5,651 bases of DNA from Planctomycetota bacterium (GTDB lineage: Bacteria > Planctomycetota > Phycisphaerae > WQYP01). The translations under genes and the position numbers were made by a program. Below are positions 1 to 5,651 of the stretch, one piece after another. The first letter of the stretch is position 1. Each line of letters begins with the position of its first letter. The notes below the pieces were generated by a model, which ran no database searches, was not told the DNA's origin, and saw nothing but the letters and a program-made list of their open reading frames with translations. Location of the stretch: positions 1 to 5,651 of the forward strand of contig JAKAZF010000225.1 of NCBI GenBank assembly GCA_021826605.1, written 5' to 3'.

Positions 1-2
1 TG

Positions 3-104
3 GCACAGCGCCTTTGGGAGAGCATTCGCAATGTCCTGATCCCACTGGAGGCTCTGGACATTGCCGCCGCCGCATGTATTCAAATCCGGTTGAATTCTTC
101 CTGA
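3..104 (+). CDS. Possible 3' end of an unidentified upstream gene (partial)
   Basis: A reading frame is open from the left window edge and ends at a TGA at 102-104, giving 33 visible residues. The translation has an amphipathic helix-like pattern (for example LWESIRNVLIPLEALDIA, then a basic/serine tail), which is why I list it. I do not recognise the family. A 33-codon open stretch is expected by chance fairly often, so length alone is not evidence. A competing minus-strand frame (80-145) overlaps it. If real, it would be the C-terminus of a rightward gene ending 272 bp before the GH2 start, too far away for tight coupling. Confidence 0.22.
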   Translation, partial: AQRLWESIRNVLIPLEALDIAAAACIQIRLNSS

Positions 105-145
105 ATGGCGTACTGTAGTTCGTGCTCTTGATTAAGATCGTCCAT

Positions 146-179
146 CCCTCACCCCGCCGAATCCGCCCCGTTCGCCCCC
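146..179 (-). other. Putative G-quadruplex-forming tract (minus strand)
   Basis: Four C-runs occur on the plus strand at 146-148, 152-155, 166-169 and 175-179, separated by 3, 10 and 5 bases. Read on the minus strand they are G-runs of 5, 4, 4 and 3. The 10-base middle loop exceeds the usual 7-base limit, so this fits only a relaxed quadruplex definition. It lies about 200 bp upstream of the GH2 start codon. Its function is unknown and it may be a compositional accident. Confidence 0.35.
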
Positions 180-309
180 GTGGAACTCGCGTGCCCTATC
201 ACGACGAGCGCCGGTCTGCTGCGCTATGCGGGAGCCCACGGCGGCAACCGGCCACGGCCACGGCTACTTTGGCGTAGCATTCGTCACGGCTGTGGTGCAC
301 CGGTTGGTT

Positions 310-338
310 TTGCAAAATATATCGCGTTCTTGTATTGT
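310..338 (+). promoter_or_regulatory. Candidate sigma70-type promoter for the GH2 gene
   Basis: TTGCAA at 310-315 and TATTGT at 333-338 are separated by 17 bases. Each matches the housekeeping consensus at four of six positions. Transcription would begin near 345, leaving a leader of about 30 nt that includes the ribosome binding site at 364-367. The match is weak and promoter consensus in this unidentified lineage is unknown, so this is only a best candidate. Confidence 0.2.
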
Positions 339-363
339 CCAGTTGCGTGCCCGAATTACATTC

Positions 364-367
364 GGAG
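364..367 (+). promoter_or_regulatory. Ribosome binding site that decides the GH2 start
   Basis: GGAG ends nine bases before the ATG at 377. It supports that ATG over the in-frame TTG at 335, which would add 14 residues ahead of the twin-arginine signal. Confidence 0.7.
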
Positions 368-376
368 AATTTTAAC

Positions 377-2593
377 ATGCCTGGCGAACAGAATTGCATT
401 TCACGGCGCGATATCATTCGTTTGACCGGAGCCGCAGTTTCAGCCGTTGCGGTTGGCTCGATCCATCAGTCGCTGCCAGCCGAAACGGCAACGTCGATGG
501 GTGAGCGACGCAAGATACCCATTAACGACAATTGGAAGTTCATTCGCCGGGATGTAGCCGGCGCGGAGAAAACCGCGTTCAATGACGCGACGTGGGGAAA
601 CGTGTCTCTGCCGCACACATACAACGGCCTGGATGGTGAAAGGCATGGCCACTACTATCGCGGTCCGACATGGTACCGACGAGTTCTGACGCTGCCGGAT
701 GTCGAGCAGGCCGGAGAGAAAAATTATTTTCTCTATTTTGAAGGTGCGGCGACCACTGCGGAAGTGTATGTCAATGGCAGGCATGTGGGTACACATCGCG
801 GCAACTTCGCGGGATTTTGCTTTGACGTAACGGGTGTATTGCAACCAAAGGGAAAAAACTCTCTGGCGGTACGGGTAAGCAATAAATGGGATAAAAATAT
901 TCCACCGCTGGCCGGGGATTTTAATATTTTCGGCGGGCTGTATCGAACGGCGCATCTGCTGATATTAAATCCGGTATCCCTTTCACCACTGGATTACGGT
1001 TCGCCGGGGGTTTATATCCTGCAGGAGAGCGTTTCACGAAAAATGGCCCGCTTAAAGCTCACGGCCATGCTTCGCAACGCCACTACGCGTGACACGGATG
1101 TAAGCGTGGATTGGTATGCAATAGATCACAACGGTCATGTGGTCGCCACAGCCCACCATACCGGGCACATGTCTGCGCGTACGCAACAGGAAGTTGTCAG
1201 CGTCATGGAGCTTGAGCACCCGCATTTATGGCATGGCCGCAAGGATCCGTATCTTTATACCATGCTGACGATCGTGCGGCAGGCCGGACGTGCGGTGGAT
1301 ACACTCACACAGCCTCTGGGGTTGCGCTATTTTCATATTGATCCGGATCAAGGCTTTTTCCTGAATGGAGAGGCTTATCCGCTGCGCGGTGTTTGCACGC
1401 ATGATGACCGGCCCAAGATCGGCCGCGCCGTGACGAAGGCGGATTATCTGCAGGATTGCGCGATGATTAACGACCTCGGTGCCACATCCGTGCGGTTGGC
1501 ACATTATCAACACGATCAGACGATGTACGACGCGTTCGACCGCAGCGGCGTGGTGGTCTGGACGGAAGACGGCCTGGTCAACCACATTGAGGAACAACGC
1601 GCCTTTGATGAGAACGCCCGGCAGCAATTCATTGAGCTGGTGAAACAAAACTATAACCATCCATGTGTGTTTGTATGGAGCTTATACAACGAGCTGGCAT
1701 TCAAGGTGGCCCCCTACTCACAAACAAAACTGGATTTTCCATCTACCCCCGTGCTTAAATCCGAATATCGCTTTGAATCACTCCCTGCCACCGAATTCAC
1801 ATTGCCATGGGATATTATTTATGATCTCAATGCGTTGGCGCATAATATGGACCCGTCACGGTTGACCGTTGCCGCAACGGATCAGCACGCCGCAAGCCCG
1901 ATTAATTACATTACCGATATTATCTCATTCAACCGGTATGAAGGTTGGTATGGCGGGACACCGGAGGATTGGCCGATCACCCTGGATCGGATTCGCCGGC
2001 ACGTTCATCAGCGCATGCCGGGAAGGGTGATCGGCTTAAGTGAATATGGCGCGGGAGCCAATGTGCATCAGCACGAATACCCGGTCATGCAACCCAGACC
2101 CGGCGGACAATGGCATCCCGAGGAATGGCAATGTGTTGTGCATGAGGCCGCATATCGCGCTATCAGGCAACGGCCATGGCTTTGGAACACAACATTGTGG
2201 GTGATGTTTGATTTCTCCTCGGCCGGCAGAAATGAAGGGGCCGACCCGGGTCGCAATGACAAAGGCTTGGTAACGTATGACCGGAAAATAAAGAAAGACG
2301 CATATTTCTTTTACAAAGCACAGTGGACAACGCAGCCATTTGTTCACATCTGTGATCGACGGTACTCACCGCGACCGGCGGGGAGCGTTGCCATCAAGGT
2401 CTATTGCAATTGCCCGGTGGTCGAGTTATTCATCAACGGCCGATCACAGGGAATACGGAACCCGGTTGACCATGTGTTTATATGGCCGGCGGTAACATTG
2501 CCGGCCGGGATTGTCCACGTATCCGCAACCACCACCGACTCCAACGGCCATGTTTACCGTGATGAATACAAGCTGTCCGTGGTGAGCCGTTAA
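377..2593 (+). CDS. Tat-exported glycoside hydrolase family 2 enzyme, beta-galactosidase-like
   Basis: 738 residues. This is a retaining glycosidase, probably hydrolysing terminal beta-galactosides or a related beta-glycan outside the cytoplasm. The N-terminus carries a twin-arginine signal: SRRDIIR at residues 9-15, then a hydrophobic stretch (16-27). The GH2 domains follow in order: N-terminal jelly roll (about 44-205, with SLPHTYN, YYRGPTWYRR and GDFNIFGGLYR), an Ig-like middle domain (about 205-312), a TIM barrel (about 315-620), and a C-terminal Ig-like domain (about 650-738, with VELFINGRSQG). The family signature SVRLAHYQHDQTMYDAFD is intact. By family alignment from memory, the acid/base is Glu439 (SLYNEL) and the nucleophile is Glu556 (LSEYGAG). 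His342 matches the LacZ-type transition-state His, but the surrounding GVNRH reads GVCTH. About 30-40 residues after Glu439 look like an insertion. Catalytic residues and length indicate an intact gene. GH2 members differ in substrate (galactosidase, glucuronidase, mannosidase), so specificity is inferred from the overall LacZ-like barrel motifs. Confidence 0.93.
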   Translation: MPGEQNCISRRDIIRLTGAAVSAVAVGSIHQSLPAETATSMGERRKIPINDNWKFIRRDVAGAEKTAFNDATWGNVSLPHTYNGLDGERHGHYYRGPTWYRRVLTLPDVEQAGEKNYFLYFEGAATTAEVYVNGRHVGTHRGNFAGFCFDVTGVLQPKGKNSLAVRVSNKWDKNIPPLAGDFNIFGGLYRTAHLLILNPVSLSPLDYGSPGVYILQESVSRKMARLKLTAMLRNATTRDTDVSVDWYAIDHNGHVVATAHHTGHMSARTQQEVVSVMELEHPHLWHGRKDPYLYTMLTIVRQAGRAVDTLTQPLGLRYFHIDPDQGFFLNGEAYPLRGVCTHDDRPKIGRAVTKADYLQDCAMINDLGATSVRLAHYQHDQTMYDAFDRSGVVVWTEDGLVNHIEEQRAFDENARQQFIELVKQNYNHPCVFVWSLYNELAFKVAPYSQTKLDFPSTPVLKSEYRFESLPATEFTLPWDIIYDLNALAHNMDPSRLTVAATDQHAASPINYITDIISFNRYEGWYGGTPEDWPITLDRIRRHVHQRMPGRVIGLSEYGAGANVHQHEYPVMQPRPGGQWHPEEWQCVVHEAAYRAIRQRPWLWNTTLWVMFDFSSAGRNEGADPGRNDKGLVTYDRKIKKDAYFFYKAQWTTQPFVHICDRRYSPRPAGSVAIKVYCNCPVVELFINGRSQGIRNPVDHVFIWPAVTLPAGIVHVSATTTDSNGHVYRDEYKLSVVSR
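2484..2506 (+). repeat. 7-bp inverted repeat inside the GH2 gene
   Basis: GGCCGGC (2484-2490) and GCCGGCC (2500-2506) form a perfect all-GC stem with a 9-base loop about 90 bp before the GH2 stop. The two arms encode similar residues (WPA and LPA) in the C-terminal Ig-like domain, so coding constraint may explain it. There is no U-run after it. Confidence 0.4.
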
Positions 2594-2601
2594 CGCAAAG
2601 A

Positions 2602-2802
2602 ATGGCAAATATTGCGGCTGTCCGTTGCCGCACGCAAATGATAGTTTTACGCAATTGCCCGCGGGCGGCGGATGAACGGGATGGAACCGTCAATTGGGAT
2701 TGCCGAGGCGGCGTGCCGGCATTGCGCGGGAAATTCATCGGCACCTGCGAAGATTATCAAGGATGGTTACAATTAAGGCGGGCCATGAATCGGAAGAAGT
2801 GA
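2602..2802 (+). CDS. Doubtful small ORF between the GH2 gene and acpS (66 aa)
   Basis: The ATG lies eight bases after the GH2 stop and the TGA ends eight bases before the acpS ATG, so the frame fills the gap neatly. I recognise no family. The product would be basic, with four Cys (residues 9, 19, 34 and 49) and a basic tail ending RRAMNRKK. No convincing ribosome binding site precedes the ATG: the only purine run, AAAGA, touches the start codon. Third-position composition shows no clear coding bias. It is more likely intergenic DNA than a gene, but its placement merits recording. Confidence 0.18.
   Translation: MANIAAVRCRTQMIVLRNCPRAADERDGTVNWDCRGGVPALRGKFIGTCEDYQGWLQLRRAMNRKK
2657..2666. 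repeat. 10-bp perfect GC palindrome
   Basis: GCCCGCGGGC reads the same on both strands. It lies in the gap between the GH2 gene and acpS. It could be a protein-binding half-site pair or a chance event in GC-rich DNA. It has no loop and no following T-run, so it is not a terminator. Confidence 0.4.
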
Positions 2803-2810
2803 GTTTAGCG

Positions 2811-3191
2811 ATGGCAATCATTGGACATGGAGTGGATGTGGTGGAAGTCGGGCGAATCAATGACCTCATTGAGCGTCATGGGGAGCATTTCTTACATCGC
2901 TGCTTCACCACTGGTGAAACCGACTACTGCCGGGAACATCGGGATTCCTCCATCCATTTTGCGGGGCGCTTTGCCGCCAAAGAAGCCATTGTCAAGGCGT
3001 TGGGCACAGGATTTCGCGGGCGCATTGCCTGGACCGATATGGAAATTCTGCCGGACTCCAAAGGCAAACCGGTGTTACGGCTCACCGGCCACACCGCGTG
3101 CGTGTCACAGCAGGCGGGAATTACCGCCTGGCACATATCCATTTCTCATACCGCTCAAATCGCGTTCGCCAGCGCCATTGCGGAACAATAA
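2811..3191 (+). CDS. acpS: Holo-[acyl-carrier-protein] synthase
   Basis: 126 residues, the usual AcpS length. It is a cytoplasmic Mg-dependent enzyme that transfers the 4'-phosphopantetheine arm of coenzyme A onto the conserved serine of apo-acyl carrier protein, activating fatty acid synthesis. Family landmarks are in order: the N-terminal strand GHGVDVVEVGRI with metal ligand Asp9, LHRCFTTGE (28-36), the signature FAGRFAAKEAIVKALGTG (50-67) with Glu58 and Lys62, and the C-terminal ISISHTAQIAFASAI with His113. Asp9 and Glu58 sit at the same positions as in the E. coli protein. The ATG at 2811 was chosen because AcpS proteins start just before this first strand; a GTGAG at 2799-2803 gives a fair Shine-Dalgarno match. 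An in-frame ATG at 2763 would add 16 atypical residues. It lies 217 bp after the GH2 gene, so co-transcription is possible but not shown. Confidence 0.95.
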   Translation: MAIIGHGVDVVEVGRINDLIERHGEHFLHRCFTTGETDYCREHRDSSIHFAGRFAAKEAIVKALGTGFRGRIAWTDMEILPDSKGKPVLRLTGHTACVSQQAGITAWHISISHTAQIAFASAIAEQ

Positions 3192-3201
3192 AGGCTCTGC
3201 G

Positions 3202-3516
3202 TCAATCCAGATGAAAAACTTCCTGCAACCCCGCGCTCACCGGGCTGTGGTCGGGATTACTGGGCATGATATCGGCCATGAATTTCCACCATTTTTGGCA
3301 TATTGGGGTATTGGCGATCGCTTCCCAGCGGGCCTCATCTTCAATTTCCACATAACCAAAGAGTTGCCGGGTTTCGGGATTCAGAAAAATGCTGTAGTTA
3401 TGGGCACCATGCTTTTTGAGCGTGTCCAGAAGTTCGCGCCACACCGGATTGTGCCGCTGCTGGTATTGCGTTTCCATTCCCGGATGCACGGACATGACAA
3501 ATGCCTTTCGGATCAT
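3202..3516 (-). CDS. rhaM: L-rhamnose mutarotase
   Basis: 104 residues, the same length as E. coli RhaM. It interconverts the alpha and beta anomers of L-rhamnose in the cytoplasm, supplying the form used by L-rhamnose isomerase. The protein starts MIRKAFVM and contains [39 protein letters not shown] and LQEVFHLD, all characteristic of the family. The catalytic residues described for E. coli are retained as Tyr18, His22 and the Trp76-Trp77 pair. The ATG at 3516 is favoured over an adjacent ATG at 3519 by family start and by an AGGAG eight bases upstream; a further upstream in-frame start at 3537 overlaps that site. It follows pyc on the same strand after 51 bp, so the two may form one transcription unit. 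No other rhamnose catabolic gene (rhaA, rhaB, rhaD, transporter) is in the window. It converges on acpS. Confidence 0.96.
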   Translation of the reverse strand: MIRKAFVMSVHPGMETQYQQRHNPVWRELLDTLKKHGAHNYSIFLNPETRQLFGYVEIEDEARWEAIANTPICQKWWKFMADIMPSNPDHSPVSAGLQEVFHLD

Positions 3517-3524
3517 CATTATTG

Positions 3525-3529
3525 CTCCT
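3525..3529 (-). promoter_or_regulatory. Ribosome binding site of rhaM
   Basis: On the minus strand this reads AGGAG, eight bases before the ATG at 3516 and five before the ATG at 3519. It is the strongest Shine-Dalgarno match I found in the window and supports the MIRKAFVM start. Confidence 0.8.
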
Positions 3530-3549
3530 GCGAACAACGCTTACACAAC

Positions 3550-3569
3550 AAGCTCCGGTAACAGAGCTT
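3550..3569 (-). other. Small hairpin at the pyc stop codon
   Basis: AAGCTC (3550-3555) and GAGCTT (3564-3569) form a perfect 6-bp stem with an 8-base loop overlapping the pyc TAA. On the transcript side it is followed by GTTGTGTAAG rather than a U-run, so it is a poor intrinsic terminator. It could modestly affect pyc-rhaM read-through or mRNA stability, or be chance. Confidence 0.3.
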
Positions 3570-5651
3570 ATTCAAATTCCAGCAGCAGATCATTGGCCCC
3601 CACCGTCATGCCGGGCTGCACCAGAATCTTTCCGATTTTTCCATCGCGCGGGCTGTAAACCGCTGTTTCCATTTTCATGGCCTCAATGGAAAGCAGCTTA
3701 TCGCCACGGGTCACACTTTGACCGAGGCTGACCGCAACCGCGGAAATTTTTCCCGGCATCGGCGCGCCGATATGGCCGGGATTATCCCGCTCCGCCTTCG
3801 GCATTTGCACGCGGGCTTTGCCGCTTAACGATTTATCAGCGACCTTCACTTCACGCGGCTGGCCGTTCAGTTCGAAAAATACCGTTCTCATGCCATCGGG
3901 ATCCGGATCACCGACGGTCAGGAACTTCACAAGCATCGTTTTACCCGGTTCAAGTTCGATGGGCACTTCCGCGTATGGCTGCATGGGGTAAAAGAAGGCC
4001 GGGGTGGGCAATACGCTGACATTGTCATGTTGTTTGCGGAAACGGTCAAAATGCGTATACACCTCGGGGTACATCAGATAGGCCGCGAGGTCCGTGTCAC
4101 TTATTTCACGATGCAGTTTCTGGGCAAGCTCGTGGCGGGCGGCGTCAAGATCCACGGGGGGGAGTTTGGCTCCGGGCCGGGCGGTTATGGGTGTTTTTCC
4201 GCGCAGAATAATTTTTTGCAGTTTTTTCGGCCAGCCGCCGGGGGGTTGCCCCAGGTCCCCGCGCAGCATTTCCACGACGCTTTTGGGGAAGTCAATATGG
4301 CGGGATTGGTCCAGCACATCCTGGGGCTTGAGATTGTTGGTGACCATAAACAGGGCCATATCACCGACAACTTTGCTCGAGGGTGTAACTTTGACAATAT
4401 CGCCGAAAAGCTCGTTGACCTGCTGATACATGGAGGCAATTTCATTCCAGCGTTCGGCCAGCCCAAGGCTCTTGGCCTGCACGCGCAGATTGGTGTATTG
4501 TCCGCCGGGCATTTCATGTTCATAAACCGATGAGGTGGTGGCCAGCATTCCTTCTTCAAAGGGCTGATAAAACCGCCGCACCGCCTCCCAATAATCCGCC
4601 AGAGCGGCCAGCGACTTCTGATCCAGGCCGCTGTCGCGCGGGGTGTTGGCCAGCGCGGCAACCAGGGAATTGAGGTTGGGTTGACTGGTCATACCGCTCA
4701 TGGAGCTGATGGCCGCATCCACAATATTCACGCCTGATTCGGCGGCCAGAAGAAGGCTGGCTGTCTGCACGCCTGCGGTGTCGTGGGTATGAAAGTGAAT
4801 GGGAAGTCCCACTTCATCTTTTAATGCTTTGACAAGTTTCTGCGCAGCCAATGGTTTGCACAGTCCGGCCATATCCTTAATGCCCAGAATATGCGTGCCC
4901 ATTTTCTCCAGTTCTTTGGCCATGTTGATGTAATATTTCAGCGAATACTTTTCCCTTCGCGGATTAAGTATGTCGCCGGTGTAGCAGATTGCCGCCTCCA
5001 GTATGGCACCGCTTTCCACCACAGCGTCCATGGCCACGCGCATGTTGCGCGTCCAGTTGAGGGAATCAAAGACCCGAAAAACATCAATGCCGTTGGCGGC
5101 GGCCTGCCGGACAAAATATTTCACAACATTGTCGGGGTAGTTGGTGTATCCGACCGCATTGCTGGCGCGCAAAAGCATTTGAAACAGCAGGTTCGGTGCC
5201 CGGGATCGCAATTCCGCCAGACGCTGCCACGGGTCTTCATGCAGAAATCGCATGGCGGTATCAAATGTTGCGCCGCCCCACATTTCCACACTGAATAGAT
5301 TCGGAAGCAGATGAGCCATGGCCTGCGCCGCCGGCAGCATATCGATGGTGCGCATACGCGTGGCCAGCAACGACTGATGCGCATCGCGCATGGTGGTGTC
5401 GGTAAATAACAGCGCTTTCTGCCGGGTGAGCCATTGGGAAAAATTCCTGGCACCCAGTTCTTTAAACCGGTCACGCATGCCCAGCGGCAGGCTTTGTCCA
5501 TGCGGATAGGGAATTTCCGGTGGCGGCGTCATTGCGGCCAGATCGGGTGTGCGTTTAACTTCCGGAGAACCGTTTACAATCACATCACCGAGGTACGTCA
5601 ACAGCTTGGTGGCACGATCGCGCCGGGCGGAAAACCGGAACAGCGCGGGGG
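3568..5651 (-). CDS. pyc: Pyruvate carboxylase, C-terminal two-thirds (5' end beyond window)
   Basis: Carboxylates pyruvate to oxaloacetate with ATP, bicarbonate and biotin, an anaplerotic step in the cytoplasm. The frame is open to the right edge. The TTG at 5601 is an internal Leu, because the preceding codons read RRDRATKLL, the segment joining the biotin carboxylase and carboxyltransferase domains in single-chain enzymes. About 694 residues are visible. In order: carboxyltransferase barrel (about 5420-4560) with TDTTMRDAHQSLLATRMRT, GATFDTAMRFL, IKDMAGL (Lys at 4876-4878, the position carbamylated in the family) and the HxH metal ligands in HFHTHD (4780-4797). MPGGQYTNL follows, with the family's catalytic Thr at 4492-4494. 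Then come the conserved C-terminal carboxylase domain with KVTPSSKVVGDMALF, and a biotinyl domain (3774-3571) with biotinylated Lys at 3673-3675 in EAMKMET. The ATP-grasp biotin carboxylase half should lie outside the window. The alternative is a two-subunit PycB or an oxaloacetate decarboxylase alpha chain, less likely because of the linker. rhaM follows by 51 bp. Confidence 0.95.
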   Translation of the reverse strand, partial: PALFRFSARRDRATKLLTYLGDVIVNGSPEVKRTPDLAAMTPPPEIPYPHGQSLPLGMRDRFKELGARNFSQWLTRQKALLFTDTTMRDAHQSLLATRMRTIDMLPAAQAMAHLLPNLFSVEMWGGATFDTAMRFLHEDPWQRLAELRSRAPNLLFQMLLRASNAVGYTNYPDNVVKYFVRQAAANGIDVFRVFDSLNWTRNMRVAMDAVVESGAILEAAICYTGDILNPRREKYSLKYYINMAKELEKMGTHILGIKDMAGLCKPLAAQKLVKALKDEVGLPIHFHTHDTAGVQTASLLLAAESGVNIVDAAISSMSGMTSQPNLNSLVAALANTPRDSGLDQKSLAALADYWEAVRRFYQPFEEGMLATTSSVYEHEMPGGQYTNLRVQAKSLGLAERWNEIASMYQQVNELFGDIVKVTPSSKVVGDMALFMVTNNLKPQDVLDQSRHIDFPKSVVEMLRGDLGQPPGGWPKKLQKIILRGKTPITARPGAKLPPVDLDAARHELAQKLHREISDTDLAAYLMYPEVYTHFDRFRKQHDNVSVLPTPAFFYPMQPYAEVPIELEPGKTMLVKFLTVGDPDPDGMRTVFFELNGQPREVKVADKSLSGKARVQMPKAERDNPGHIGAPMPGKISAVAVSLGQSVTRGDKLLSIEAMKMETAVYSPRDGKIGKILVQPGMTVGANDLLLEFE

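Larger units (their letters stand above)
105..376. other. Leader/intergenic region upstream of the GH2 gene
   Basis: No convincing gene is seen here. Frames of 70-80 codons exist on both strands (180-425 plus, 199-417 minus), but their translations are low-complexity, rich in Arg, Cys and Pro, match no family I know, and run into the GH2 start. Recognisable elements are a C-rich tract (146-179), a short tandem GGCCAC duplication near 250-262, and a 7-bp inverted repeat, CAACCGG at 245-251 against CCGGTTG at 300-306 with a 48-bp spacer. A weak promoter-like pair lies at 310-338. No tRNA-like cloverleaf or T-tract terminator was seen. Confidence 0.5.

Noticed and set aside
245..306. Inverted repeat CAACCGG/CCGGTTG as a terminator or riboswitch
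   Set aside because: The arms are 7 bp with a 48-base spacer, there is no U-run beyond a short TTTT, and no known riboswitch core was recognised.
335..376. Longer GH2 start at the TTG of 335
   Set aside because: It would place 14 residues before the Tat signal, begins with a rare start codon, and skips the ATG at 377 that has GGAG nine bases upstream.
440..955. 171-codon minus-strand frame opposite the GH2 N-terminal domain
   Set aside because: It is antisense to well-matched GH2 jelly-roll sequence and has no recognisable domain.
2694..2810. Extended acpS starts at TTG 2694 or ATG 2763
   Set aside because: The added residues are basic and unlike any AcpS N-terminus; the family begins immediately before the GHGVDVVEV strand, at ATG 2811.
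2821..3561. 246-codon plus-strand frame spanning acpS and antisense to rhaM
   Set aside because: It overlaps acpS in another frame and rhaM on the opposite strand, both confidently identified, and its translation resembles no family.
4027..4533. 168-codon plus-strand frame opposite the carboxylase
   Set aside because: It lies wholly antisense to pyc, whose protein sequence is conserved throughout; a shadow frame.
5599..5601. TTG at 5601 as the start of the carboxylase gene
   Set aside because: The frame continues upstream to the window edge with codons reading RRDRATKLL, typical pyruvate carboxylase sequence, so this is an internal Leu.
1..5651. CRISPR array, insertion sequence, tRNA or defence system
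   Set aside because: No regularly spaced repeats, transposase-like frames, terminal repeats with target duplications, cloverleaf sequences or defence domains were seen on either strand.

Overview
This is a bacterial chromosomal segment, moderately GC-rich, with four confidently recognised genes. All are housekeeping or carbohydrate-metabolism genes. The left half reads rightward: a Tat-exported GH2 glycosidase (377-2593), then acpS (2811-3191). The right half reads leftward: pyruvate carboxylase (entering from the right edge, stop at 3568), then rhaM (3516-3202). The two halves converge with only 10 bp between the acpS and rhaM stop codons.

Region by region: 1-376 has no gene I can name. It holds a possible 3' tail of a rightward reading frame (3-104), a C-rich tract able to form a G-quadruplex on the minus strand (146-179), a weak promoter candidate and a good ribosome binding site for the GH2 gene. 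The 217-bp gap at 2594-2810 contains a doubtful 66-codon frame and a GC palindrome. The 51-bp gap between pyc and rhaM holds the rhaM ribosome binding site and a small hairpin at the pyc stop.

The organism cannot be fixed from this window. A twin-arginine GH2 enzyme together with L-rhamnose mutarotase and a single-chain pyruvate carboxylase would suit a polysaccharide-degrading heterotroph, for example from the Planctomycetota/Verrucomicrobiota group or a similar uncultured lineage. That is inference from gene content, not from a marker gene.

Functionally, the GH2 enzyme would release sugar from a galactoside or related glycan outside the cytoplasm, RhaM would interconvert L-rhamnose anomers, and pyruvate carboxylase would replenish oxaloacetate from the pyruvate produced. 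AcpS activates acyl carrier protein and has no evident link to the sugar genes. I found no defence system, mobile element, CRISPR array or RNA gene. The window looks largely ordinary, and the findings below are modest.
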